Below, piece after piece: positions 23,498-32,116 of a stretch of DNA of 51,918 nucleotides. The stretch is from an uncultured Prevotellaceae bacterium (lineage in GTDB: Bacteria; Bacteroidota; Bacteroidia; Bacteroidales; Bacteroidaceae). Position 1 is the first letter of the stretch, and each line of letters starts with the position of its first letter. The stretch lies in contig CALAEY010000108.1 in the NCBI GenBank assembly GCA_937891085.1, positions 1 through 51,918 of the forward strand. Direction: 5' to 3'. The notes under the pieces were generated by a model that worked only from the letters and a program-made list of their open reading frames with translations, searched no databases and was not told the origin of the DNA. A program made the position numbers and the translations under genes.

Positions 23498-25594
23498 ATG
23501 TCAATATCGGTTAAAAATATAACAGTATCCGTTGACGGAACCCCTTCTCAGATGTTTTACATTAAGCTGGAGGGAAAGTCTTGGTATATGGAGAACTTCT
23601 CCCTATATCAAAGTTTGCTCACATACAATTCCTTGACGTTTAGCATGCATACAGACCCTCTTGAGGACCAAAGTGAGCCAAGGTTTGCCATTTGTTCTTA
23701 TCTCATAGGAAAGGAGATCACTTTAACTCTGCAAACGGATAATGTTGAAAAGGCTTCCAACCTTTCTTCTTCTGAAGAAAAGACTGCCGATATAGAATTT
23801 AAAGGGGTGATTACTGCGGCATCAGGAAGCAGGAGCAATGGACAATATAATATTAAGGTGGAAGCTCGCAGCTGGGATGCGCTGCTCATAGATCATCCCA
23901 CCTGCAAGTCGTTTGAGAACCTTACCTTAAATGAAATCGTACAAGATGTGGTAGGTGATTATTCTGATAATCTTCAAACTACTATCGATCCTCGTTTTAC
24001 GGAGGTTATACCGTATTGTGTGCAGTACAATGAAACTAACTATCAGTTCCTTCAACGATTGGCTCGTCGCTATGGCGAATGGCTTTATTCCGATGGTAGC
24101 CAGCTGATATTCGGCAACATGGTGGAGAAAGATCCCGTGCAATTAGCTTATCCCAGCAATGACGTCCCTTCCTATAGTGTAGACCTGAAGATGAAGCATA
24201 CAGCATTTAGTCATCTTGCCTCTTCCTATAATGCAAACGATGCCAATCAGAAAGATGGTTTGGGTGAAATGCAGAAATCCTATAATGACCTTGCAGACCA
24301 GATTTTCCAGATGTCTCAGGAACGATTCACTAAACCTACTCTGCAGAATCTTCACTCTGGCGGTTTTGCTGATTCAGACGGACGTGAAACCATATTGAGT
24401 ATTTCGACAAAGGCGCAGGCTCGTGCCGAGAAGGCTAGCATGCTGAAATATTCTGGTACCACCTATAGCTCTAAAATTGGAATTGGTGCCAAGTTGGTCA
24501 TTAAAGACAATTATATAGTAAACTATATCTTTAATGCAAAAAGCCAAGTAGATCAGGACGAGATACTGATTACAGATATTGTGCATTCATTCTCTGACGA
24601 TAAAGTTTACTCCAACCGTTTTGTTGGCATTCCTGCCAATTGCGATTATCCCCCTTATGCCAAAGGTGACATTTATCCATCAGCCAGCTCTTGCCGTGCG
24701 AAGGTGAAAGACAATGAAGACCCAAGTAACTTAGGGAGAATTCGTGTGCAGTTCGATTGGCAGGCAGAACTTGATGAAGATATGATGACTCCATGGATAC
24801 GTATTGCCCAGCCATACGCAGGTGCTGGTAAGGGGTTCAGTTTTATCCCTGAGATAGGTGAGGAGGTTATGGTAGATTTTGAAGGTGGAAATGCTGAAAA
24901 GCCATACGTTAAAGGGATGCTATTCAATGGCATAGAAGATCCAGACTCTGCATGGTTGGCTAATGGAAACTCTGAGAACAGAATAAAAGCTATCCGTACT
25001 AGGAATGGGCATACCATTGAGATACACGATAATTATGAAGGTGGTTATATTCGCATCTATGATAATGAAAAAGAGAACTATGTGCTCACTTTATCGACAG
25101 ATGACCAACTGATTAAGTTGGAATCGAAAGGGAATATAGAACTCCGAGCCGATAAGAATATCATTATGCGGGCGGGGCACAATATCAAAGTGAAAGCTGG
25201 CAGCAATATAAAGACAGAAGCAGGTAAAGATATAAACACGAAAGCAGAAGATAATATTTATAGTAAAAGTGGTAAGAATTATGGAGCTTGGGCTCAAGGT
25301 GATATGGCTTATGCATCGGATCATAGTCTGACTATACAGGTCGAAGAAGATTCAAAATTTACGGCGAATAATTCTCAAACAGAAATCTATGAGAATTATC
25401 AACTTAATGTGGATGGAGATAGTAAAACTGTCATTGAAGGCGATACAACCTTATCTGCTAATAATATTTCTCTTGATGCCAATAATGGATTCCAGGTAGA
25501 GTCAATGACCAATAATCAGAAAGCTACTGCTACCATGGCACTCGATGCCCAGGGAGATATGAACATTAAAGGTGCAATATGTAAAGTGAACTGA
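23498..25594 (+). CDS. tssI (vgrG): VgrG spike protein (TssI)
   Basis: From ATG 23498 the protein has 699 residues. The gp27-like part (about 1-390) includes IVPY-type and tyrosine-rich blocks such as YNETNYQFLQRLARRYGEWL. The gp5-type OB domain follows: AKVKDNEDPSNLGRIRVQFDW and WIRIAQPYAGAGKGFSFIPE with IGEEVMVDFEGGNAEKP. The C-terminal beta-helix spike has repeats of the form GNIELRADKNI, GHNIKVKAGSNI and GKDINTKAEDNI. No enzymatic extension is attached. The spike sits on the Hcp tube and receives the PAAR-like tip encoded one base downstream. Confidence 0.93.
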   Translation: MSISVKNITVSVDGTPSQMFYIKLEGKSWYMENFSLYQSLLTYNSLTFSMHTDPLEDQSEPRFAICSYLIGKEITLTLQTDNVEKASNLSSSEEKTADIEFKGVITAASGSRSNGQYNIKVEARSWDALLIDHPTCKSFENLTLNEIVQDVVGDYSDNLQTTIDPRFTEVIPYCVQYNETNYQFLQRLARRYGEWLYSDGSQLIFGNMVEKDPVQLAYPSNDVPSYSVDLKMKHTAFSHLASSYNANDANQKDGLGEMQKSYNDLADQIFQMSQERFTKPTLQNLHSGGFADSDGRETILSISTKAQARAEKASMLKYSGTTYSSKIGIGAKLVIKDNYIVNYIFNAKSQVDQDEILITDIVHSFSDDKVYSNRFVGIPANCDYPPYAKGDIYPSASSCRAKVKDNEDPSNLGRIRVQFDWQAELDEDMMTPWIRIAQPYAGAGKGFSFIPEIGEEVMVDFEGGNAEKPYVKGMLFNGIEDPDSAWLANGNSENRIKAIRTRNGHTIEIHDNYEGGYIRIYDNEKENYVLTLSTDDQLIKLESKGNIELRADKNIIMRAGHNIKVKAGSNIKTEAGKDINTKAEDNIYSKSGKNYGAWAQGDMAYASDHSLTIQVEEDSKFTANNSQTEIYENYQLNVDGDSKTVIEGDTTLSANNISLDANNGFQVESMTNNQKATATMALDAQGDMNIKGAICKVN

Positions 25595-25595
25595 T

Positions 25596-25976
25596 ATGGC
25601 AGATTCTTATGTAACCTCTACAGCAACTCTTCAATGTTCGTTTGGACTAACTCCTGCTAAATTGGTGGTTCTACCCGATAGGAGAGTGATGTTGGCCAAT
25701 AAGCCTATGGCTACAATTATGGATAGTAAGCCGCTGGTTAATATTCCTTCATTTGGAATGTGCTCATCTCTAGCAAACCCTACCGTTGCTTCGGCTACAT
25801 CAGCTGCTATGGGAGTTCTTACACCTATGCCTTGTGTTCCGAATACTCCATTTCCGTGGGTTGGTGGAAAACTAAATTACCTTATTGGCAATCAGCCAGC
25901 CCTTCTTAAATCCTGCACTTGTCAATGTTTGTGGGCGGGCAGCATTAGTATCATTACAGACGGACAAATTGTTTAG
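25596..25976 (+). CDS. PAAR-like spike tip protein (DUF4280 type)
   Basis: The 126-residue protein is of the DUF4280/PAAR-like type: TATLQCSFGLTPAKLVVLP at the start, IPSFGMCSS, GVLTPMPCVPNTPFPW, and a cysteine-containing end KSCTCQCLWAGSISI with a final GQIV. Four to five conserved cysteines could bind metal at the tip. Such proteins sharpen the VgrG spike and recruit effectors. It is sandwiched between vgrG and the candidate effector gene, with 12 bases to the latter. Confidence 0.85.
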   Translation: MADSYVTSTATLQCSFGLTPAKLVVLPDRRVMLANKPMATIMDSKPLVNIPSFGMCSSLANPTVASATSAAMGVLTPMPCVPNTPFPWVGGKLNYLIGNQPALLKSCTCQCLWAGSISIITDGQIV

Positions 25977-25988
25977 TTGTTATCGTTC

Positions 25989-27626
25989 ATGGGAGGCGCA
26001 AATTATAGTTCTGATCAAGCTTCATCTGCTACTATAGCCCAAGAGCAGGAGTCGCAGTTGGATTCCAAACTTAGTATTGGCTTGAGCCTTTTCTATTCTA
26101 TTTATAAAGAGGAAAAATTGGATCCTTCTCAGAATAAGACATTGGGTGACCAAATTAAAGAGCAAGGAAGTGGAAATATGAGTTTTCATGAAGAAGCTGT
26201 TTCTGATGGCATGGCATTTTCACCTAACGATGGCATGAATTATATTTATGTAGATTGTAGTGGTGTCAAATATGATGTTGATGCCTGTAGAGTAGATGAC
26301 TTCCAGAGAATGAAAAAGAACTTGTTACGTGGATTAGCTGGTATATATGCAATTTGCTTATCAGATGGTTCTACAAATGAAGGTCTTAATTCTTATGATT
26401 TATATATCAACCTTGGTGGTTATGACCTTATTGAGGATCTTGTAAATGTAACTAATTATATATTGACAGGCAAAGAATCTAAAGGACGATATTATGAGAA
26501 CCTGAAAAGATATGCAGATGAAGAAAATTTCAGAGGAAAGTTTCAGCAGTTAAAAACTAATGGGTGGCGTTTTAAAGTATATACATGTATCTATAGCGCT
26601 TCAGAAACATTTGCTGAGGGGGATGAGAACGCTTTAAAAGAACAAGAAAAACAACGCATAAAACAAGAAAATGCACGTATTAGAGCTCAAGTAGAATCTG
26701 GGGCATTTAAAGAATATGGATCAGGAGGCGTTTCGTATAGTGGTGGCTCAGCTTTAATACAGAATTCAACTTTTAGCTCGGTAGTTCACTTGTTATTGGG
26801 TGTTGGTTCGTTGTGTGTTTTTTTCCCTCCTGTTGCTTTAGCATGTTCAGCAGCAGACATTGCAATGCATGCCATTGAAGGTACGGTTGCACTAAATAGC
26901 AATGATGACAATGGTGCTACTGCACATTTTAAAGATGCTGCTATTGGTGTATTTTTTATCATACCATTTGGTAGAATTGGAAAATTCTGGAGAACAGGCC
27001 GTCATTTAAGAGCTGAAATGAAAACAGCAAAGAAAACAATGAAGGACATAGAGCGAGAAGGTGGCCATGTCGGCAACGAAAGTGTAGTTAATAATGAAAA
27101 AGAAATTGCTAATATTGAAAGTGCAATTAAGGAGAAAAAACTTAAGATTGAGAAAGATAAAGCAGACATTGAGCAGATAAATAAGGATCAGGCATATTAT
27201 GCCGAAATCAGTCCTAAAGAAGCAACAATTCATAAAAATATGAATGAAACAAGAATTCGAGAAAAAGAACTTGAAATATCAAAGAATGAATCTGAGATGA
27301 GGCGACTTGAAGCAGAAAGAGATTTTGTTGTATCCAAAAGAAGTGAGTATAGTAAATGGCAGGGACAATCTCATGATTATAGGGAGAATGAGATTAAATA
27401 CGATGTGGCTTACACTCGTTATCAGTCTTATTCTAATGAGGTTAAGATGAAAAATCGCATTAGCTTAGCAGATCTTACTGAAGATCTCAAAAAAGAATGG
27501 AATGAGACACATTTCCTTTCATTAAAGAGAGGATGGAAAACCGGGAATGAATTATATACTGTTTGGGGAATTGCGGGAAATAGTGCGATTATTGGTGAAT
27601 CTCTTGCAATTAGTCATGATGAATAA
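25989..27626 (+). CDS. Candidate T6SS effector with hydrophobic core and coiled coil
   Basis: From ATG 25989 the protein has 545 residues and no signal peptide. Residues 1-205 are an unrecognised globular region. A Gln/Lys-rich linker follows, then a hydrophobic stretch (about 262-330: LLLGVGSLCVFFPPVALA and DAAIGVFFIIPFGRIGK) resembling the membrane-associated region that precedes toxin domains in polymorphic toxins. Residues 335-460 are a highly charged coiled coil. I recognise no catalytic motif. Position directly after vgrG and the PAAR-like gene is the classic cargo slot. The gene is more A+T-rich than its neighbours, a sign of exchange. It could also be a pore-former or a structural adaptor. 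Confidence 0.6.
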   Translation: MGGANYSSDQASSATIAQEQESQLDSKLSIGLSLFYSIYKEEKLDPSQNKTLGDQIKEQGSGNMSFHEEAVSDGMAFSPNDGMNYIYVDCSGVKYDVDACRVDDFQRMKKNLLRGLAGIYAICLSDGSTNEGLNSYDLYINLGGYDLIEDLVNVTNYILTGKESKGRYYENLKRYADEENFRGKFQQLKTNGWRFKVYTCIYSASETFAEGDENALKEQEKQRIKQENARIRAQVESGAFKEYGSGGVSYSGGSALIQNSTFSSVVHLLLGVGSLCVFFPPVALACSAADIAMHAIEGTVALNSNDDNGATAHFKDAAIGVFFIIPFGRIGKFWRTGRHLRAEMKTAKKTMKDIEREGGHVGNESVVNNEKEIANIESAIKEKKLKIEKDKADIEQINKDQAYYAEISPKEATIHKNMNETRIREKELEISKNESEMRRLEAERDFVVSKRSEYSKWQGQSHDYRENEIKYDVAYTRYQSYSNEVKMKNRISLADLTEDLKKEWNETHFLSLKRGWKTGNELYTVWGIAGNSAIIGESLAISHDE

Positions 27627-27670
27627 TTGAGAAATCAGTATCAGCTATCAAAATTCGACTATAATAATAA

Positions 27671-28798
27671 ATGAAATACCAATACCATACATCACTTACT
27701 TCACCAAAGGATTTCCCATTCCTTCTCCGTAAAGCCCAGTTTATTATGGACGGTGAAGAACGTAAGCGTATACGTGAAGGCGTGAGTAAGAAAGGGTTAT
27801 GGGGTGATGTTCAGACCTTTGTGGTACTTAATGATGGCACTTTTCCCTTTCCTTCTGGCATCGAACTGCAATGGATTTCTGTTGTGGAACAAAAGTATTA
27901 TAGTATTAGTGCCCCTCTTAATTCCAGGCTTATGGAACAATTGTGGCTCCAATATGCTCAGGAGGAAGAAGAGGTTGATGATGACGATGATGATGACGAA
28001 GAAGATGAAAATGATGACGATGAATCATTTGCTGATGATGAAGAGGAAGAAGAGAAAACGATAAAAAGTATATTTAATTATGTGGCTGTCGGTATAGCTC
28101 CCTATGGAGGAGTGGCTGTTTGGCTTCATGGATGGAAAAAACAAACGCTTATTACATGGCTTCATGCGGAAGAAAAAGAATTGACCCTCGATGAACAGCA
28201 TGCTTTACTTTGGGGACTTGATATTAAACCATATTGTGATGCTGCTGTCAAACAGATTGGATTGGAATCAGTTGTTGTCCCAGAACCGAAACTATTTGAA
28301 AATATGATGCTGCAATACAACTACAAATGGCAGCCAGTGTTGAAGAAATGGGATGAGCATGAGGATAGTTGGAAAGACTATCAAGAAGAAGAGATTCTTC
28401 CAGAACTTGATTTTGTTGAAGTAAAATGCTATGACGGAACTTATAACAAACTTCGTGATGGAAGTCTGATGGAATATCATTCTGCAGGTAAGCCAAGTCA
28501 CTTGGCAATGAACTGGCATGTAGCCAAAAGACGATATGGCGCTTATTTCTTCTTTGACCATGAGGAGTTACAAGCAACTTTCAACCGTTGCTATGGTGCG
28601 CATCCAGATACGAAAGTGGACATTTTAGTACGAATGGATCCAGAAACCAATCATTATGAGCTGGCTCTATATCGTTATGGTATGAAGGAGCCTTTGAAGA
28701 TAGACGTGTCTGCCTACCAGCTTATGGTGTTCAGAAACAAGTTTGAATGTTTCCGCAGTGAGAATTATAATCTGCCTCCAGGATCATGGAGGTGGTAG
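27671..28798 (+). CDS. DUF2931-like protein, possible immunity or adaptor protein
   Basis: The 375-residue protein has no signal peptide. Features of DUF2931 proteins are visible: a GIELQWISVVEQKYYSISAPL block near residues 59-79 and VAVGIAPYGGVAVWLHG near residue 145. Between them lies an extreme acidic tract of Asp and Glu (about residues 97-131). The C-terminal half (KWQPVLKKWDEHEDSW onward) is unrecognised. DUF2931 genes often neighbour T6SS spike and effector genes in Bacteroidetes. Placement after the candidate effector suggests immunity, but a cargo-loading role is equally open. Confidence 0.5.
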   Translation: MKYQYHTSLTSPKDFPFLLRKAQFIMDGEERKRIREGVSKKGLWGDVQTFVVLNDGTFPFPSGIELQWISVVEQKYYSISAPLNSRLMEQLWLQYAQEEEEVDDDDDDDEEDENDDDESFADDEEEEEKTIKSIFNYVAVGIAPYGGVAVWLHGWKKQTLITWLHAEEKELTLDEQHALLWGLDIKPYCDAAVKQIGLESVVVPEPKLFENMMLQYNYKWQPVLKKWDEHEDSWKDYQEEEILPELDFVEVKCYDGTYNKLRDGSLMEYHSAGKPSHLAMNWHVAKRRYGAYFFFDHEELQATFNRCYGAHPDTKVDILVRMDPETNHYELALYRYGMKEPLKIDVSAYQLMVFRNKFECFRSENYNLPPGSWRW

Positions 28799-28835
28799 CT
28801 AAATACGATTAATAACCTCAAAAAAATAGTTTATT

Positions 28836-29162
28836 ATGGAAAACGAAGAATTGTATGATGATGAGTTTATCGTCAGCTTGACGATTGACGGCACTTCTTT
28901 CGATGAAGTAGAAGTGAAGGTAACAGACCCTAACAAAACCATTCGTGACCAAATCAATAGTATTGTGCAGGTCTTTGAACTGCCAAAGATGGACAATGGT
29001 GGCAATCCCATCCAGTATCTGTTAGGACAGATGTTAGAGGATAGCGATGAACCAGAGATCTTAGAGTTCGAGGATGAAGAGGGACGTGAGCAGTGCCTGA
29101 TGGATTACAATATCCAGCCTGGTGATCATCTGCACCTTATTTCAGTACCTATAGCAGGTTAA
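28836..29162 (+). CDS. Ubiquitin-like beta-grasp protein ending in glycine
   Basis: The 108-residue acidic protein has a beta-grasp pattern: a strand pair (FIVSLTIDGTSFDEVEVKV), a helix (TIRDQINSIVQVFELP) and a final strand block MDYNIQPGDHLHLISVPIAG. The DYNIQPGDHLHL block closely resembles the end of ubiquitin-fold proteins (YNIQ, then LHL). The chain ends in Ala-Gly with no extra residues, so a conjugation-ready glycine carboxylate is encoded directly. An E2-like gene starts 19 bases downstream, and E1-like and JAMM genes are in the same operon. It is probably the modifier of the pathway; a non-conjugated YukD-like role is the main alternative. Confidence 0.8.
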   Translation: MENEELYDDEFIVSLTIDGTSFDEVEVKVTDPNKTIRDQINSIVQVFELPKMDNGGNPIQYLLGQMLEDSDEPEILEFEDEEGREQCLMDYNIQPGDHLHLISVPIAG

Positions 29163-29181
29163 CCCTAAAACTTGACTGACT

Positions 29182-29868
29182 ATGATAGGAGCTGTAGATA
29201 GTTTCAACCAGAAAGAATTTTCTGGACGTGAGGCCCGCCTGTGGCAAGAATGGAAAGACTTGGACACCTTGTGCAACAAGCGCAAGGCTTCCAGCCATAA
29301 CCCCAGAAAGCCATCACTTTCATATGTAATCCGCAAAAGGAGTTACAACGGACTCCCCATAGAGTTTGAGATTTGGTATAGGGTAAAATCCATTGTCGGT
29401 GTAAAGGACATGCCTGCCCCGAGGGAACCGATATTCGGCTACCTGCATAAGATGAGCATTGTACTTCCGAACAATTATCCTTCTGCAGACGGGAACCCTA
29501 TTTTTACCTTCCGTACAGATGTATGGCATCCAAATATCCGATATTCTGGTAGTTTCAAGGGGCACGTTTGTCTCACCATCAAGGAGATGGGTGTACTGGC
29601 TTCTTTGAAAGACTTGGTACTTCGTGTGGAAAGGTATCTGAAATATCAGCTTTACCATGCTCAGAATACATACCCTTATCCAGAAGACCAAACTGTGGCT
29701 GAATGGGTGCGTGAAGAAGGAGAACCTAATGGATGGACTCGCTTCGGACAAGACATGCCCGAGGAGGAATTGCCAAAGCCATTGGCAAGGCCTATTGTTA
29801 GCAATGAAAACAAGGAGGCTGGGAATGCAGAAATAAAGAAACCAATAAAAAAATCACTGACGATATGA
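29182..29868 (+). CDS. E2-like ubiquitin-conjugating enzyme (UBC fold)
   Basis: The 228-residue protein carries a UBC core (about 15-178). It has the hallmark order of eukaryotic E2s: MSIVLPNNYPSADGNPIFTF, then HPNI (116-119), then GHVCLTI with the probable catalytic Cys130. The HPN and Cys spacing matches the classical signature. A tail of about 45 residues ends in basic KPIKKSLTI. E2s accept the activated modifier from the E1 as a thioester and pass it to a target. The next gene overlaps by ATGA (29865-29868), so translation is coupled. No transmembrane part. Confidence 0.9.
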   Translation: MIGAVDSFNQKEFSGREARLWQEWKDLDTLCNKRKASSHNPRKPSLSYVIRKRSYNGLPIEFEIWYRVKSIVGVKDMPAPREPIFGYLHKMSIVLPNNYPSADGNPIFTFRTDVWHPNIRYSGSFKGHVCLTIKEMGVLASLKDLVLRVERYLKYQLYHAQNTYPYPEDQTVAEWVREEGEPNGWTRFGQDMPEEELPKPLARPIVSNENKEAGNAEIKKPIKKSLTI

Positions 29869-30914
29869 GAATAAGGAGTTTATGGCTGATGCTGTTATGC
29901 CTTTGCACCCTTACTTCCTTGGCAGACGAGCAGCGAAAGGTGACTCTGGATGACAGTCACGCTCAGGAAATGATAAAGTTGGCATACGCTAATATCTTCA
30001 TTACAAAAGGGGAAACCGATGCAAATGACAGAACTGATATTCGAATTGAGATAGAGAATCTGGATGAGACGAACGTGTTGCTGGTGTTCGGACACGCTTT
30101 CCCAGAAAAGGATCTGAAGAAACTATCGCCTAAGATAGCTTTCGACAAGCAGTTCGGTGGTACCAAAGGCAAACGAATGATAGAGACTTTTAAGTATAAT
30201 AATAAACAGGTAAGTCTGGTGGAACCATCCGATAAGTTTGCTGCATCGGCATTTCAAGTACAGGTGGGAGAAACAGCCAACTGTCGTATCCCTATCTATG
30301 TGGCTAAATACAAAGGCAAGAATAAGAAAAATGTAATCTTGTTGGAAAAACAGGTGCTGGAACTTGAATTGACCGTTAAGGCTGATGAAGATATCTTAAG
30401 GCTTAATGATGCATATCAAGCAATGAAGGCGGAGGTGGATACGTTGGTGTTCTGTACGAATGCCAAACATCTGGAGGAACAAAAACAGCCTTATGCTGAA
30501 AAAATAGAGAAGATGAAGGCTGAGATTGAAGCCATCCTGTCATCAAGGGGCTGGGCAGAATCAAGTGCCAATTACCAGAAATATAATGATCTGAAGCAAA
30601 AGATAGAGGCCATAGACCTTTCGGCTGTTCCAACGGAAACGTGTAGTCAGCATAGAACCGTAGCCAGAGGCCATAGCTGTAAGTATGATTCATTCTCTTT
30701 GCAAGAGATTTACCATAAACTTGATGACCACTATAAGAAAATTTATAACAGTAGTGATCGTAAGGCAGCCAAGGCTGAGGTAATGGCAGATGTGAATCTT
30801 CTGTATAGATGCTGTACTGATACCAGTTGTAGGCAGCATGCCGCAGCATGGAGAAGGGGAGGTGACTATAAGAATCGCATTATCGATCGTTATAATAGAA
30901 TAAACAATTTCTAA
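29865..30914 (+). CDS. Secreted coiled-coil protein with Cys/His-rich end
   Basis: The 349-residue protein begins with a signal peptide (LLCLCTLTSLA, cleaved near residue 20). Residues 25-170 are a beta-rich domain ending IPIYVAKYKGK. Residues 178-255 are a predicted coiled coil. The C-terminal part has clustered cysteines and histidines: Cys260, His263, His270, Cys272, Cys316, Cys317, Cys322, His325, which could form disulphides or a metal site in the periplasm. Its beta domain is related to that of the next gene. I do not recognise a family; it may belong to the envelope complex of the T6SS. Confidence 0.75.
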   Translation: MRIRSLWLMLLCLCTLTSLADEQRKVTLDDSHAQEMIKLAYANIFITKGETDANDRTDIRIEIENLDETNVLLVFGHAFPEKDLKKLSPKIAFDKQFGGTKGKRMIETFKYNNKQVSLVEPSDKFAASAFQVQVGETANCRIPIYVAKYKGKNKKNVILLEKQVLELELTVKADEDILRLNDAYQAMKAEVDTLVFCTNAKHLEEQKQPYAEKIEKMKAEIEAILSSRGWAESSANYQKYNDLKQKIEAIDLSAVPTETCSQHRTVARGHSCKYDSFSLQEIYHKLDDHYKKIYNSSDRKAAKAEVMADVNLLYRCCTDTSCRQHAAAWRRGGDYKNRIIDRYNRINNF

Positions 30915-30916
30915 GC

Positions 30917-32107
30917 ATGAAAGGCTATAAGTTCCTCAGTATCGTATGTCTGCTATTTTCTTGCCTTAATCTGTGGGCCATAGAGAAGATAGATACGCTT
31001 TACTCTACAAAGAACGACCGATTGATTATTACCTATGACGTGACTTATAATAATGGTCGAGTTACTATCCGTTTCGCAGATGTGAAAAAGAAGCTGGGAA
31101 CCACCTATAGTGATAAGTACAAGAAACTGAATGAGGTGGCTGTGGTGTTCTTTGATCGTACTGGTAATTATGACGACCTAAAGTTCTCTGGTATAACGGT
31201 AAATGCTTTCATGGTACCTTCTGAGGCCAACTATAGCCGTTCTGCGGATGGCTATTTCTTGTTGAATGATACGCCAGTCATTAATTTCGATGTAAGGTCG
31301 GGGGATGTTTCTGATTTGTCGATTCCAATTTATTTGGCGCATTACGAAGGAAAACGTAAGTATGAAGTCTTCACTCAGTGTGGGAATCTGGTTATTCCTC
31401 TTAAGGAGAATCAACGAACAATTACTTCTGTGATGACTTCTCAAGTGACGGTCACTTCTACGGAGGAGATTGAGACGGGATTGTCTGAAGAAGAAGAAGC
31501 GCAAATCCGTATCAATAGAGTGGGAGATTTGCTAAAGGAGCAGCGTAAACTACCTTTGTCAGAAGAATTGACGCACGAAGTCTCTATGCTTCGTGAACTT
31601 AGATACAGAATCACAGACAGAAATCTTTCGTCCAAAATCAGTGAGGTGTTGACAGATTACGAGGCTAAGAAAGAGGAGCTTGAAGCCAAAGCTGAATCGG
31701 ATGCTCAAAGAGCCCAAGAAGCGGCAGAGCAAGATGCTAAACTAGAAAGAGAATTGGCACAGGCACGTCAGGATTCCATCAATGCGGTGGCAGAGCAAAA
31801 GGCTGAGCAGCAAGAACAACGCAATTTCTGGATGATTATAGGTGGCGTAGCATTGGCAGTCTTGGGCTTTGTCGGCAATCAGGTGCTTCAGCATCTTCGC
31901 AACCTAAAGAATCAGAAAAAAATAATGGAGATGCAGCAGTCGATGGCTCAGAAAGCTCAAGAAGAAGCAAAACGCAGAACGGAGAGCCTTATTAAAGGAC
32001 AGTCACAAAAGATGGTAAATGATGTTAAGAGTAAAGCGAAAGAATCTGTAAAGACGAATGTCGGAAAGATTAAAAGCAACAAGAAGAATAAAGGATTTTC
32101 AATTTAA
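30917..32107 (+). CDS. Periplasmic beta domain, coiled coil and one membrane segment
   Basis: The 396-residue protein starts with a signal peptide (to about residue 21). A beta-rich domain follows, ending SIPIYLAHYEGKRKY, which is alike in order and motif to that of the previous gene. Residues 190-302 are charged and helical. A single transmembrane segment sits at about 304-321 (MIIGGVALAVLGFVG), followed by a very basic cytoplasmic tail. With the signal peptide this gives a periplasmic body and a cytoplasmic tail. The family is unknown. It sits between the E2 and JAMM genes and is a candidate inner-membrane anchor. Confidence 0.75.
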   Translation: MKGYKFLSIVCLLFSCLNLWAIEKIDTLYSTKNDRLIITYDVTYNNGRVTIRFADVKKKLGTTYSDKYKKLNEVAVVFFDRTGNYDDLKFSGITVNAFMVPSEANYSRSADGYFLLNDTPVINFDVRSGDVSDLSIPIYLAHYEGKRKYEVFTQCGNLVIPLKENQRTITSVMTSQVTVTSTEEIETGLSEEEEAQIRINRVGDLLKEQRKLPLSEELTHEVSMLRELRYRITDRNLSSKISEVLTDYEAKKEELEAKAESDAQRAQEAAEQDAKLERELAQARQDSINAVAEQKAEQQEQRNFWMIIGGVALAVLGFVGNQVLQHLRNLKNQKKIMEMQQSMAQKAQEEAKRRTESLIKGQSQKMVNDVKSKAKESVKTNVGKIKSNKKNKGFSI

Positions 32108-32116
32108 ATAAAAGTT

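Noticed and set aside
27804..28064. Met/Lys-rich forward ORF in another frame of the acidic tract
   Set aside because: It is the frame-shifted reading of GAT/GAA repeats in the DUF2931-like gene.
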